A DNA stretch of 64,000 nucleotides from Paenibacillus caseinilyticus (GCF_027533645.1 NZ_JAQAGY010000002.1:549440-613439), one strand, 5' to 3'. Positions 49,826-59,430 are shown, numbered from the stretch's first letter. Numbers and translations: made by a program. Notes: generated by a model not told the origin, from the sequence alone.

Positions 49826-51574
49826 ATGAACGACAGAAAAAGCGGCAGCACCATAGGTCATGGAGGCAGGAGGCAGGGCGGTAAACTATATGACAGCACC
49901 AGTCAAGACAGCACCGGACAAGGCCGAATCGGACAGGGCCGAGTCAGTAAGCCTTATCGACCCGCGCAGCGCGCGGCTGCCGGCATTGCGGTCGCGGCTC
50001 TGCTTGCCGCAGCCGGATGCTCGGGGGGCAGCCCGGCTTCCGGGGGCAGTCCGGCCGCGGGGGAATCCAAAGAGCCCGCCAAGCTGACCGGGCTGACTTA
50101 TTGGACCGGTATGGCAACGCAGGTGGCCGCCACCATGAAGAGCTACAATGAAATCGGCATGTACAAGGAGCTCGAGAAGAAGACCGGGGTGAAGGTGGAC
50201 TTTCAGCATCCGCCGCAGGGGCAGGAGAAGGACCAGTTCAATCTGATGATCACGGGCGGCAAGCTGCCTGATGTCATCGAGCATTACTTCATCAACGACT
50301 ATCCGGGAGGGCCGGAGAAGGCCATCAAGGACGGCAAGATTCTGAAGCTCAACGAGTATATCGATAAGTTCGCGCCGAACCTGAAGAAAGTGCTCGAGGC
50401 GAACCCGGAGATGAAGAAGCAGATCACGACCGACGAAGGCAGCATCTACGGCTTTCCCTTCCTGCGGGGCGACAAATCGCTTCTGGTGTACCAGGGACTG
50501 GCGGTCCGCAAAGACTGGCTCGACAAGCTTGGTCTCCAGGTCCCGACAACGGTCGATGAGCTCTACACGGTGCTCAAGGCATTCAAGGAGAGGGATCCGA
50601 ACGGCAACGGCAAGGCGGACGAAATCCCTTACCTGATGAGAGCATTCACGCCGGCAACCGGCGAACTCAACTCATCGGCAGCGATCCTGGGGGCTTACGG
50701 AGTCTCCTACGGCTTCCAACAGGAGAACGGCACAGTGAAATACGGGCCGGTGGAGCCGGGCTACAAGGAATACCTCGCGCTGATGAACAAGTGGTATAAG
50801 GAAGGGCTGCTCGACAAGGATTTTGCGGCGACGGACAACAAGCTGCTCGATGCCAAGATTACGGGAAACCAGCTCGGCGTGACAGTCATGAACATGGGCG
50901 GCGGGATCGGCAAATACATGAATCTGATGAAGGGCAAGGATCCGAACTTCAAGCTGTCCGCCATTCCGTATCCGGTGCTGAATAAAGGGGATAAGCCGCT
51001 GTGGGGACAGAGTGATTTTATATTTAACGGCAAAACGGCTTCCATCTCCTCTTCGAACAAGAATGTGGAGGAAACGGTCAAATGGCTGGACTACGGGTAC
51101 TCCAATGAAGGCCACATGCTGATGAACTTTGGTCTCGAGGGCGTCAGCTACAAGATGGAGAACGGGTATCCGAAGTATACGGATCTCGTCTTGAAGAACC
51201 CGAACGGACTGCCGGTGCAGCAGGCGATGGCCCAGTATGCCCGCTCCTCCTGGGACGGCATGTTCGTACAGGACAAACGCTATCTGGAGCAGTATGCCGA
51301 ACTGCCGGAGCAGAAGGAGGCGTTGAAGGTATGGGCGGAGCCGACGAATGAGAGGCGGATGCCGCTGGTTACGCCGAACCGGGAGGAGAGCGGTAAGTAT
51401 GCGTCGATCATGAGCGATATCAATACGTACCGCGATGAGATGTACAGCAAGTTCGTGATGGGCGTAGAACCGCTGGAGAACTTCGACAAGTACGTGCAGA
51501 CGCTGAAGGGCATGGGGCTTCAGGAAGCAATCAAGATCCAGCAGGCGGCGCTCGAACGTTACAACAAGCGCTGA
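49826..51574 (+). CDS. Extracellular solute-binding lipoprotein (LplA-like)
   Basis: 582 residues from ATG 49826, after GGGAGGCAGG. A lipobox (VAALLAAAGC) precedes a Gly/Ser linker, and the large periplasmic-binding-type body has FQHPPQGQEKDQFNLMITGG and LPDVIEHYF, typical of family 1 binding proteins linked to LplBC permeases. The N-region before the hydrophobic core is about 45 residues, unusually long for a lipoprotein. Either export tolerates it or the true start is downstream. The likely cargo is an oligosaccharide. Confidence 0.87.
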   Translation: MNDRKSGSTIGHGGRRQGGKLYDSTSQDSTGQGRIGQGRVSKPYRPAQRAAAGIAVAALLAAAGCSGGSPASGGSPAAGESKEPAKLTGLTYWTGMATQVAATMKSYNEIGMYKELEKKTGVKVDFQHPPQGQEKDQFNLMITGGKLPDVIEHYFINDYPGGPEKAIKDGKILKLNEYIDKFAPNLKKVLEANPEMKKQITTDEGSIYGFPFLRGDKSLLVYQGLAVRKDWLDKLGLQVPTTVDELYTVLKAFKERDPNGNGKADEIPYLMRAFTPATGELNSSAAILGAYGVSYGFQQENGTVKYGPVEPGYKEYLALMNKWYKEGLLDKDFAATDNKLLDAKITGNQLGVTVMNMGGGIGKYMNLMKGKDPNFKLSAIPYPVLNKGDKPLWGQSDFIFNGKTASISSSNKNVEETVKWLDYGYSNEGHMLMNFGLEGVSYKMENGYPKYTDLVLKNPNGLPVQQAMAQYARSSWDGMFVQDKRYLEQYAELPEQKEALKVWAEPTNERRMPLVTPNREESGKYASIMSDINTYRDEMYSKFVMGVEPLENFDKYVQTLKGMGLQEAIKIQQAALERYNKR

Positions 51575-51673
51575 TGCGGCCTGCTGGGACAGCGGGATAG
51601 GGCAGAGGCGATACTCACGCGGGAGGGGACCTGCAGCGGTCTTCTCCGAAGGCGTGCGGAAGGGGGAGAAATC

Positions 51674-52636
51674 ATGGCGATGATGGAAGAGAAGCTGGCC
51701 GGCGCACCCAAGAGCCGAACCCAAGATGGATTCCTGCGGCGTATGGGCAGGGATCTGCGGCGCAACCGCGTCATCTATCTCATGGCACTGCCGGTGCTGC
51801 TCTATTATGCCGTATTCGAATACGGCCCGATGTACGGCCTGCAGATCGCCTTCAAGGACTACAGCCTCGGGGACGGCATTCTCGGCAGCCCTTGGGTGGG
51901 GTTCAAGCATTTTCAGGAATTCTTCGAATCGTTCTACTTCTGGAGGCTGATCCGCAATACGCTGCTGCTCAGTCTCTACGATCTCTGCTTCGGATTCCCC
52001 GCGGCAATCCTGCTGGCGCTGCTGCTCAACGAGCTGCGGGTCCAGTGGTTCAAGCGGGCGATTCAGACGGTCACGTATTTGCCGCATTTTATCTCGATCG
52101 TGGTCGTGGTGGGGATGATGGTTGATTTTCTGGCGCGCGACGGCGTCATTAACCAGCTCCTCATTCTGTTCGGCTTCGCCGAGACAGCCTATATGCGCGA
52201 GCCGGACTGGTTCCGCTTCCTCTATGTGGCATCGGGCATCTGGAAGGAAGTGGGCTGGGGATCCATCATCTATCTGGCGGCGCTGGCCGCGATCGATCCG
52301 ACCTTGTACGAAGCGGCGAAGGTGGACGGGGCCGGACGCTGGAAGCAGGCGCTGCACATCACCATTCCGGGGATTATGCCGACGGTGATCATTCTCCTCA
52401 TCCTCAAGATGGGGACGATGATGTCGGTGGGCAGCGAGAAGATTCTTCTGATGTACACGCCGCTGACCTTCGAGACCTCGGATGTCATCTCCACCTTCGT
52501 CTACCGCAAAGGGATTCTCGAGGCGAACTACAGCTACACGGCAGCCGTAGGCCTCTTCAATGCCGTCATTGCTTTCACGCTGCTCGTGGTCTCGAACGCT
52601 CTCTCGAAGCGGCTGACGGATACGAAGCTGTGGTAA
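51674..52636 (+). CDS. Sugar ABC transporter permease (LplB-like)
   Basis: 320 residues, six membrane helices. Family marks are MALPVLLYYAVFEYGPMYG, NTLLLSLYDLCFGFPAAILL, YLPHFISIVVVVG and the EAA loop EAAKVDGAGRWKQALHITIPG that contacts the ATPase. ATG 51674 follows GGGGGAG. No ATPase gene is present in the locus, so a shared MsmX-type ATPase probably powers it. Confidence 0.92.
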   Translation: MAMMEEKLAGAPKSRTQDGFLRRMGRDLRRNRVIYLMALPVLLYYAVFEYGPMYGLQIAFKDYSLGDGILGSPWVGFKHFQEFFESFYFWRLIRNTLLLSLYDLCFGFPAAILLALLLNELRVQWFKRAIQTVTYLPHFISIVVVVGMMVDFLARDGVINQLLILFGFAETAYMREPDWFRFLYVASGIWKEVGWGSIIYLAALAAIDPTLYEAAKVDGAGRWKQALHITIPGIMPTVIILLILKMGTMMSVGSEKILLMYTPLTFETSDVISTFVYRKGILEANYSYTAAVGLFNAVIAFTLLVVSNALSKRLTDTKLW

Positions 52637-52663
52637 CCAGGCAAGAGAAAGGGAGGTGCCGAT

Positions 52664-53545
52664 ATGCTTAACCGCAGAACGACGGGGGAGAAGGTGTTCG
52701 ACGGCACGAACGCGATGTTCATGGTGCTGCTCAGTCTCCTGACCTTGTATCCGTTCCTCTATGTGGCGTTCGCTTCGCTCAGCGACCCGGCAGAGCTCAT
52801 GCAGCACCGGGGACTGCTCCTCATGCCGGACGGGTTCTCCCTGGACGCTTACAAGGCGGTGTTCGACAACCCGATGATTCCGGCAGGCTACCGCAATACC
52901 CTGTTCTATGTGGCGGCCGGTACGGCGATCAACCTGTTCATGACCTCGCTTGGCGCCTATGTGCTGTCCCGCAAGGGAGTGTATTTCCGCAACGCGCTGA
53001 TGTTCCTGATCGTCCTCACGATGTTCTTCCAGGGCGGACTGATCCCGACCTATCTGCTCGTGAGCTCGCTCGGCATGATCGATACCCCGTGGGCGCTGCT
53101 GCTCCCGGGAGCGATCTCGACTTGGAACCTGATCATCATGCGGACTTCGTTCCAGGCGGTTCCCGTATCGCTGGAGGAATCGGCGAGAATCGACGGAGCG
53201 AACGACTGGACGATTCTCTTCCGGGTGATTATCCCGCTCTCACTCCCCGTCATGGCGGTGATGATCCTCTTCTACGGGGTCGGCCATTGGAACGCCTGGT
53301 TCGGGGCCATGATCTACCTGCGCGACAGGGAGTTGTACCCGCTGCAGCTCGTGCTGCGTGAGATTCTCATCACGAATTCGACCGACAACATGATGACGGG
53401 GGCTTCATCGCTGGACAAGATTCCGGTCGGCGAGACGATCAAGTATGCCACGATTATCGTTGCGACGGTGCCGATCCTGCTGCTGTACCCGTTTCTCCAG
53501 AAGTATTTTGTGAAGGGCGTCATGATCGGGGCTATCAAGGAATAA
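52664..53545 (+). CDS. Sugar ABC transporter permease (LplC-like)
   Basis: 293 residues. VFDGTNAMFMVLLSLLTLYPF starts the first helix, LVSSLGMIDTPWALLLPGAI and the EAA loop LEESARIDGANDWTILFRVI follow, and it ends with PFLQKYFVKGVMIGAIKE, the constant C-terminus of LplC/YtcP permeases. It pairs with the preceding permease. ATG 52664 lies 28 bases after the upstream stop, behind GGGAGG. Confidence 0.92.
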   Translation: MLNRRTTGEKVFDGTNAMFMVLLSLLTLYPFLYVAFASLSDPAELMQHRGLLLMPDGFSLDAYKAVFDNPMIPAGYRNTLFYVAAGTAINLFMTSLGAYVLSRKGVYFRNALMFLIVLTMFFQGGLIPTYLLVSSLGMIDTPWALLLPGAISTWNLIIMRTSFQAVPVSLEESARIDGANDWTILFRVIIPLSLPVMAVMILFYGVGHWNAWFGAMIYLRDRELYPLQLVLREILITNSTDNMMTGASSLDKIPVGETIKYATIIVATVPILLLYPFLQKYFVKGVMIGAIKE

Positions 53546-53616
53546 CGCGTATGTACGAAGGCGGGGGAAAAGGGGGAAGGCGGGAGGAATTGCCAGGGGA
53601 GGCGCGAATAGGTTTA

Positions 53617-53630
53617 AGAAAGCGCTTGCG
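53617..53630 (+). promoter_or_regulatory. cre-like CcpA site before the AraC regulator gene
   Basis: AGAAAGCGCTTGCG matches the cre consensus TGWAARCGYTWNCW except at its first and last base. It lies 42 bases before the regulator's ATG, consistent with carbon catabolite control of the locus. Confidence 0.5.
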
Positions 53631-53671
53631 TGCCAGCGTGCGAAAGCGTCTCTGACCGGAGGTGCCCCGCT

Positions 53672-56197
53672 ATGATCCCGAAGCTTATCCGTCTTCCGTC
53701 ATCCGTATGGAACCGCAAAAGCCTCTTCCTGACGCTGCTCGCATCGTATCTGCTGATCTTCCTGCTGCCCGTAACCATCGGGCTGGTCTTGTATTCGAAG
53801 GTGGAAGGCATGATGATGGGGCAGGCCGAGCGGGCGAATACCGCGCTGCTCGACCAACTGCGCCAGACGCTGGACGTGAGGCTCCGGGAAGTGGAGCAGG
53901 TGTCCCAGCGGATCTCCCTGAACCCGAAGCTGCCGGGCTTGCTGAACAACGACGGGTCGGAGGCGCCGGAGGACGCTTACAGGCTGGTCGAGTTTATGAA
54001 AGAGCATTTGGGCCCGTACCGGGGAACGGGCACGCTGATCAGCGACGTCTTCCTGTACTTCGGGGCGTCGGATACGGTCATGACGACGACCTCACGTACC
54101 GATGCCCGTACCTTCTTCGAGCGGATCTACCCGATGGAGGGCATGTCGTACGACGATTGGAGGCGGCAGGTTCTCGGTTCCTACCATTACCGCTCCTACC
54201 TTCCCGCGAGGCAGGTCTTGTCCAGTGATGTAGGTCCGCGCCGGATGCTGACCTTCGTCCAATCGCTGCCTTTGGTGGAGACCACCGATATCAAGGGCTC
54301 TCTGGTGCTGCTGCTCGACGCGGCACCCGTCCGGGCGATGCTGGCCCAGGCAGCAGCCGGCGGCGGCAGCGTATTCATCCTGAATAACGACGGCGAGCTG
54401 GTGCTCTCCTCGGCGGAGGGCGAAGCTCCCCGGCAGGGCCTCCTCGGGCATCTCGGCGGTGATGCGGGCCGCTTCGAGCTGAAGGATGAGGACGGACGGG
54501 AGCAGATCGTCACATACACGCATTCGAAGCAGGCCGCTTGGCGATACGTGCTCGTCCTTCCGAAGGATCTCGTCCTGGAGAGCCTTCAGACGATGAAAGC
54601 CTGGTCGCTGTGCCTGCTGCTGCTGTGCCTGATCGGAGGCAGCCTGGCCGCTTACCGGATGGCTTACCGCAATTACTCTCCGATCCGCGACCTGGTCGGT
54701 GTCATCCAGAGCAGCGGCCGGTCCTCCGCCGGTGGATTCCGTCTGCTCGGGGAGGGCGAGCTCAGCGAGTACGATCTGATCCGCGAGACGATCGAGGTCA
54801 GCCGTGAAGAGGAGCGGCGGCTGCGGGATACGATCGCCGGCCAGACGCCGGTGCTCCGGGCGAATTTCCTGCAGCGCCTGCTGCGCGGAGAAGTGGACCC
54901 GGAGGCGCTGACGCCGGAATCGCTGCGGTTCATGCACATGACCTTCGTCTCGGATCGGTTCGCGGTTCTCTTCGTGCGGATCGGCGATATCCGGGGATTC
55001 GCCGGGGATGCGTCGGAGCGGCAGTGGGCGCTGGTGCGCTTCATCGTCTCCAATGTATGCCAGGATCTGCTGAGCGGGGCCCACCACGGTTATACGGTGG
55101 AGCTGGACCGGTCCACGCTGGCGGTGCTGTTCAATTTCCGCCGCCAGGAGGCGGAACCGAAGCAGGGGGAAGAGAAAGAAGCGGAGGAGAAGGAGGCACA
55201 AGATAGGGAGGCCCGAGATCGTGGGCTGCATGCACCGTACGAGAAGGATGGAGGTCTGGAGGAGAAGGGGGCGAGCGGGGAGCCGCCTCTGCCTCCCTGG
55301 CTTGTCCGGCGGCTGGAAGAGGAATTGTTGGAGGCGGCAGTCGCCCTGCAGCATGTCATGCGCAGCCGGTTCGAGATTCAGCTGACGCTCGGCGTAAGCT
55401 CCATTCACCAAGGGGCCGCCCGGATCCCGCAGTGTTTCCTGGAGGCGGCGCGGGCAGCCGATCACCGGATTGTCAGCGGAGCCGAGACGGTCCTCCGTTT
55501 TGCGGATCTGCAGGGGGAGGAGCATCACTATCATTATCCGATTGAGCTGGAAGTCCAGCTCATGGGCAGCGTGAAGAGCGGCGATGCGGAAGGCGTCCAG
55601 CGCCTGCTCCGGAGCATCTACGCAGTCCACTTCGAAGCCCGGCGGATTACGCCGGAGATGGGGCGCTGTCTTTTTTTTAACATGGTGAGCACGCTGCTCA
55701 AGATCATGAACGGCATGAACCTGACGGTTACAGAGGTGTTCCCGGGCGAGTTTGATCCTATCCAGAAGCTGACGCGCTGCACGACCGCCGAGGAGATGCA
55801 CCGCGAGATCTCCGGGCTCTTCCTCTCGCTCTGCCGCTACATGAAATCACGCTCAAGCGACCACAGCCTGCTTCTGCTGCAGGCGATCCGTACCCATATC
55901 GAAGAGCGCTACGGGGACGGCAATCTCAGCCTGACATCGATCGCCGATACGTTCCATATTACCCCCCAATATTTGTCCGCCTTCTTCAAAAAACAACAGG
56001 GCGAGAATTTGACCGACTACGTGGCGAAAGTGCGCGTGGATCAGGCGAAGCGGCTGCTGCGCGACAAGCGGCTGACGGTGACCCAGATCGCGCAGCAGGT
56101 GGGCTATGCCGCCGATATCGGGCTGATCCGGGTATTCAAGAAGGTCACCGGGACGACGCCGGGCAAGTACCGCGAGACAGCGGAGCGGGAAGCGTAA
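53672..56197 (+). CDS. Membrane-anchored AraC-family regulator with extracellular sensor domain
   Basis: 841 residues from ATG 53672 (GGAGGTG upstream). TM1 is at about 17-38, an extracellular Cache-like domain follows, then TM2 near 308-326 and a HAMP-like linker. A degenerate middle region has an insertion of mostly Glu/Lys/Asp (about 505-545). The C-terminal AraC domain has helix-turn-helices LSLTSIADTFHITPQYLSAF and LTVTQIAQQVGYAAD. Such regulators control adjacent Lpl-type sugar operons in Paenibacillus. It would sense a sugar outside and bind DNA inside the cell. Confidence 0.87.
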   Translation: MIPKLIRLPSSVWNRKSLFLTLLASYLLIFLLPVTIGLVLYSKVEGMMMGQAERANTALLDQLRQTLDVRLREVEQVSQRISLNPKLPGLLNNDGSEAPEDAYRLVEFMKEHLGPYRGTGTLISDVFLYFGASDTVMTTTSRTDARTFFERIYPMEGMSYDDWRRQVLGSYHYRSYLPARQVLSSDVGPRRMLTFVQSLPLVETTDIKGSLVLLLDAAPVRAMLAQAAAGGGSVFILNNDGELVLSSAEGEAPRQGLLGHLGGDAGRFELKDEDGREQIVTYTHSKQAAWRYVLVLPKDLVLESLQTMKAWSLCLLLLCLIGGSLAAYRMAYRNYSPIRDLVGVIQSSGRSSAGGFRLLGEGELSEYDLIRETIEVSREEERRLRDTIAGQTPVLRANFLQRLLRGEVDPEALTPESLRFMHMTFVSDRFAVLFVRIGDIRGFAGDASERQWALVRFIVSNVCQDLLSGAHHGYTVELDRSTLAVLFNFRRQEAEPKQGEEKEAEEKEAQDREARDRGLHAPYEKDGGLEEKGASGEPPLPPWLVRRLEEELLEAAVALQHVMRSRFEIQLTLGVSSIHQGAARIPQCFLEAARAADHRIVSGAETVLRFADLQGEEHHYHYPIELEVQLMGSVKSGDAEGVQRLLRSIYAVHFEARRITPEMGRCLFFNMVSTLLKIMNGMNLTVTEVFPGEFDPIQKLTRCTTAEEMHREISGLFLSLCRYMKSRSSDHSLLLLQAIRTHIEERYGDGNLSLTSIADTFHITPQYLSAFFKKQQGENLTDYVAKVRVDQAKRLLRDKRLTVTQIAQQVGYAADIGLIRVFKKVTGTTPGKYRETAEREA

Positions 56198-56447
56198 GCC
56201 GGTGGAGCATAGGGAGAAGCAGGATAGATGGAGGGAGTATGGTAGGAAGCGCTGCGCTGGCATACGCAAGATCGTCCATACGCTCAAAATAATGCAAGCC
56301 GGACAAGCCGCCTGCGAGCAAGATCGTATCGTTGCCGTCCAACCGGAGCGAGGGGTATCATGGCTTCATATGTGCCGCAAAGACGAGAGCGCCGGCAGTG
56401 CAGTCCGGTGCTCCCTCATCTTCGACGGCAGCAGGAGGCAGAAAACG

Positions 56448-57742
56448 ATGACTATGGAACAAACTCCCTTTATGCTTGGCAGGGTCGATATCCGGGCCGC
56501 AGGCCCCCGCTGCAAGATGCTGCTCGGCGACTTGGATGGAGACGGACGAATGGAGATGCTGCTCGTACAGCCGGATGACCGGCAGGATGTGCGCTACCTT
56601 CCGCATCAGGTGCAGTGCCTGACCGCCTTCGATCTGGACGGCCGGCAGCTGTGGCAGCTGGGGAAGCCGAGTGAGACGGCCGGCGGCCCGGGCTCCGACT
56701 ATCCGGCACAGATCTACGATCTCGACGGCGACGGCCGGCTGGAAGTGATCTGCGTGATGGACGGGCGTCTTCTGGTGCTCGAGGGGGCTACCGGCCGGGT
56801 AAGGCGGACGGCGGAGCTGCCGGACCCTCATGCCCATGACTGTATCATCGTAGCGAATCTGACGGGGGGAAGCCGGGCGCGGGACCTCATTCTGAAAGAC
56901 AGATACCACCGGTTGTGGGCGCTCGATTCCGAATTCCGTCTTCTGTGGAGCCATGAAGGCAATCTCGGCCACTATCCGTGGTGCCACGATCTCGACGGCG
57001 ACGGAAGGGACGAGGTGATGGCCGGGTACGAGCTGCTGGATGCCAACGGGCAGGTGCGCTGGAGCTGCACGGATCTGGAGGACCATGCGGACTGCGTGTG
57101 GGTCGGAGACGTCAACGGCGACGGTCACAAGGAGCTGGTGATCGGCGGCAGCGTCACCGTTATGTATGACAGCGGCGGGCGGGAGCTGTGGCGCTATACG
57201 GGATCTATCGAGTCCCAGCACGTGGCGCTCGGCCGGTTCAGGGAAGATCTGCCTGGCCTTCAGGTGGCGGGTCTGGACCGGATGGTGCGGGAGGACACGG
57301 GCATAAGGCAGAAGGGCAAGGATGCGCTGTTCTTGCTCGATGCCGGCGGGCGGGAGTTATGGAAAGAGGACCGGACGACGGCCGGGAGTTATGGAAAGAG
57401 GACCGGACGACGGCCGGGTGGCTGACGATCATCGAGACGCTGCAGGGCTGGGACGATACCGGGCTCGATTATATTCTGGCCTACCGGCGGGGAGGCGGTG
57501 TCTATCCAAGCCTCTATGACGGACACATGCGGGTGGCTGCGGAGTTCCGCACAGAAGGGTACGCCGTGCATGGCGATCTGCTCGGCACGGGCCGGGCGCA
57601 GGTGATCATCTACGATGCGGAGTCGGCTTATGTCTACTCCAGCCGTCCGGATCCTTTGACCCCCGTTATTCCGGGATGTCCCCTGCGGCAGCCTAAGCGG
57701 CTGTCGCATTCTACCTTGTATCCCGGCGGCGAAATTCTTTAG
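56448..57742 (+). pseudogene. Ca-loop beta-propeller protein (PL11/FG-GAP-like), frameshifted by tandem duplication
   Basis: ATG 56448 follows GGAGG. The first frame runs to 57425 and contains four calcium loops of FG-GAP type (DLDGDGRMEMLL, DLDGDGRLEVICV, DLDGDGRDEVMAGY, DVNGDGHKELVIG). Such propellers occur in rhamnogalacturonan lyases of family 11 and in related surface proteins. At 57352-57415 a 32-bp unit is present twice. Removing one copy joins this frame to the second (57416-57742, WLTIIETLQGWDDTG to the end) into one ~420-residue protein. As it stands the product is truncated by about 110 residues. Confidence 0.78.
57352..57415 (+). repeat. 32-bp perfect tandem duplication inside the propeller gene
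   Basis: Two identical 32-bp units (57352-57383 and 57384-57415), each starting GGGAGTTATGGAAAG and ending GACGACGGCC, followed by a further GGG. 32 is not a multiple of 3, so the second copy breaks the frame. Slipped-strand loss of one copy would restore it. Confidence 0.95.
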
Positions 57743-57950
57743 CTGTTACCCAAGCTACCCGTGCGGAGGGACCGCCGCCACTTTCGGATTGGTAACGCCC
57801 TGGCGGGGTAATGATCAGTGAGCGCAACCTCATCACGAACCGGCTGAATCGACGCTCAAGGTGAGGATCCTAAGGGGCAGGACAACCCGTCGGAAAAGCA
57901 TGGTTTGGTTCATCATCGGGTTCTTCCTGCCAGGGAAGGGGAGATGAGGC

Positions 57951-59036
57951 ATGAGGTACGGGAACATGGAGCTGCACAATGTAGAGTCGGTGATACCGCT
58001 GGAGGGAGAAGGCATCCGCCTCTGCCGGGTCCCGGAACCGGTCCGCCGGGCCCTGCATTCCGATGCCCGCGACGCGGGGGTGTATCATACTTGCGGCTGC
58101 GAAATCCGGTTCGTGTTGGAGGGGGAGATGGCCCGCATCAAGCTCCGTCAAGGGAAAGGAAACCTTCACGATGAGGCCGGCCTGGCGTCAGATCAGATGC
58201 CAGGGGAAGCGCAGGACCGGGAGCCGGGTTGTGTGTCAGAACAGACGTGGAGTCAGGTGGAGGTCTATTTCGGTGCCTTCCAAGGTGCCGCCCCCTGGGT
58301 GACGGTACATCTATGCGAAGGGGAAGTAGAGGTCATCGTGCGCCCGCCGGGACATCTGGAGATGCTGCAGAGGCTGGCCGCCACAGGGAGCCTGGCGTTT
58401 GATCCGGCGGTTGTCCGGATCCTTCTTCCGCATAGGGGGATGTGGGAGATCATCTCGGTCGAAGGTGAGCTTCACCCGCCGGAGCCAGGCCAGCTTCCCC
58501 GGCAGCGCTGGCTGGCCTACGGTTCCTCCGCGGCCCATGGGAGCGGCTACCCTCGGCCCACAGGCACTTATCCTATGCGGACGGCACAGCGGCTCGGCAT
58601 GGATCTCCTTCACCTCGGCTTTACTGGAAGCGCTCACATGGAGGACGCGATGGCATTGTATATCGCATCCCGGAGCGATTGGCATATGGCCTCGGTGGAG
58701 CTGGGCAGCGGCGTCCTCGAGGCGTGGGAAGAGGATAGGCTCGAGCGGCAGGTGAACCGTTTTTTGACCCTGCTCACGATCGGCCTGCGGGACCGGCGGT
58801 TGATCTGTACCGACCTCTTCCAGTGCCGATACGATCTGCAGGGAGAGGGGAAGGCGGCACGGCTGCGCTGCATGGTCCGGTCAGCCGTGGAGAGCCTGGG
58901 CCACCCCGGCGTGGTCTATGTTCCCGGGACGGAGTTGCTTGGAGACCCGTCGCTGCTGAGCGCCGATCTCCTGCTGCCTTCGGCGTATGGGCACGAGGTC
59001 ATCAGTGCCCGGCTGTGTGAGATTGCGCTCCGTTAG
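57951..59036 (+). CDS. SGNH/GDSL-type hydrolase-like protein with altered active site
   Basis: 361 residues, ATG 57951 behind GGGGAGATGAGG. An N-terminal beta-sandwich (1-175, with a 30-residue insertion around 70-100) precedes an SGNH domain: YGSSAAHGS (Ser at 192/193), GFTGSAHMEDAMALYI and SVELGSGVL. The C-terminal block usually reads DxxHPxxxGH but here is DLLLPSAYGH (Asp339, Leu342), so the catalytic His is replaced by Leu. Relatives with the CE2-like N-domain deacetylate plant polysaccharides. This copy may be inactive or binding-only. Confidence 0.75.
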   Translation: MRYGNMELHNVESVIPLEGEGIRLCRVPEPVRRALHSDARDAGVYHTCGCEIRFVLEGEMARIKLRQGKGNLHDEAGLASDQMPGEAQDREPGCVSEQTWSQVEVYFGAFQGAAPWVTVHLCEGEVEVIVRPPGHLEMLQRLAATGSLAFDPAVVRILLPHRGMWEIISVEGELHPPEPGQLPRQRWLAYGSSAAHGSGYPRPTGTYPMRTAQRLGMDLLHLGFTGSAHMEDAMALYIASRSDWHMASVELGSGVLEAWEEDRLERQVNRFLTLLTIGLRDRRLICTDLFQCRYDLQGEGKAARLRCMVRSAVESLGHPGVVYVPGTELLGDPSLLSADLLLPSAYGHEVISARLCEIALR

Positions 59037-59039
59037 AAT

Positions 59040-59130
59040 GCTCGGCAGTATCATTTTGCGCTCCGTTATGCTTCGCATAAAGGTCGCTATCAAAATGATA
59101 CAGCCTCGCTGGCAGGGGGAGGGCAAGAGC
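59040..59130 (+). repeat. 91-bp hairpin repeat, copy 1
   Basis: About 97% identical to 59225-59315 (three mismatches). The unit contains GTATCATTTTG and CAAAATGATAC as 11-bp outer arms and TTATGC-TTC-GCATAA as an inner hairpin, like a REP/MITE-type palindromic element. Confidence 0.85.
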
Positions 59131-59208
59131 AAGAGCAAGGGTAAGAGCAAGAGCAAGGGCAAGAGCAAGGGCAAGAGCAAGAGCAAGGGCAAGAGCAAGG
59201 GCAAGGGC
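59125..59208 (+). repeat. Hexamer array AAGRGY, 14 units
   Basis: Fourteen consecutive units of AAGAGC or AAGGGC (one AAGGGT), lying exactly between the two hairpin repeats. Read on the minus strand it gives alternating Leu-Ala; on the plus strand, Lys-Ser/Lys-Gly. No convincing gene uses it. Confidence 0.9.
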
Positions 59209-59224
59209 CAGAGGCAAGGTCGAC

Positions 59225-59315
59225 GCTCGACAGTATCATTTTGCGCTCCGTTATGCTTTGCATAAAGGTCGCTATCAAAATGATACAGCCTCGCTGGCAG
59301 GGCGAGGGCAAGAGC
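59225..59315 (+). repeat. 91-bp hairpin repeat, copy 2
   Basis: Direct repeat of 59040-59130 at a distance of 185 bp, with the same internal palindromes and followed again by GAGGGCAAGAGC, the start of the hexamer motif. Confidence 0.85.
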
Positions 59316-59389
59316 GGGCTCCCTGACATCCTGCCCGCGATCCGAAACAAGGCCCTCCCCTGCCGCAGGGAGTGGCCTGCGAATGGACA

Positions 59390-59430
59390 ACACAAAGCCG
59401 TCCGGGCTTCAGCCACGGACGGCTTTGTGT
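59390..59430 (-). terminator. Terminator hairpin of the secreted DUF-repeat gene
   Basis: Perfect 14-bp stem ACACAAAGCCGTCC / GGACGGCTTTGTGT with a 13-base loop. The T-tail is weak (TTGTGT) on the minus strand. Confidence 0.65.

Noticed and set aside
50672..52807. 711-codon minus-strand frame opposite the binding protein and permease genes
   Set aside because: His/Arg/Gln-rich mirror sequence of real plus-strand genes with recognised motifs.
54092..55801. 569-codon minus-strand frame opposite the AraC regulator
   Set aside because: Mirror of a high-GC gene; the plus strand has a clear sensor and AraC domain.
59002..59217. Minus-strand frame encoding a long Leu-Ala repeat
   Set aside because: It is the translation of the AAGRGY hexamer array and the hairpin repeat; no ribosome site or conserved flank supports a protein.
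59040..59315. CRISPR array
   Set aside because: Only two long repeats with a single low-complexity spacer of hexamers; no cas genes.
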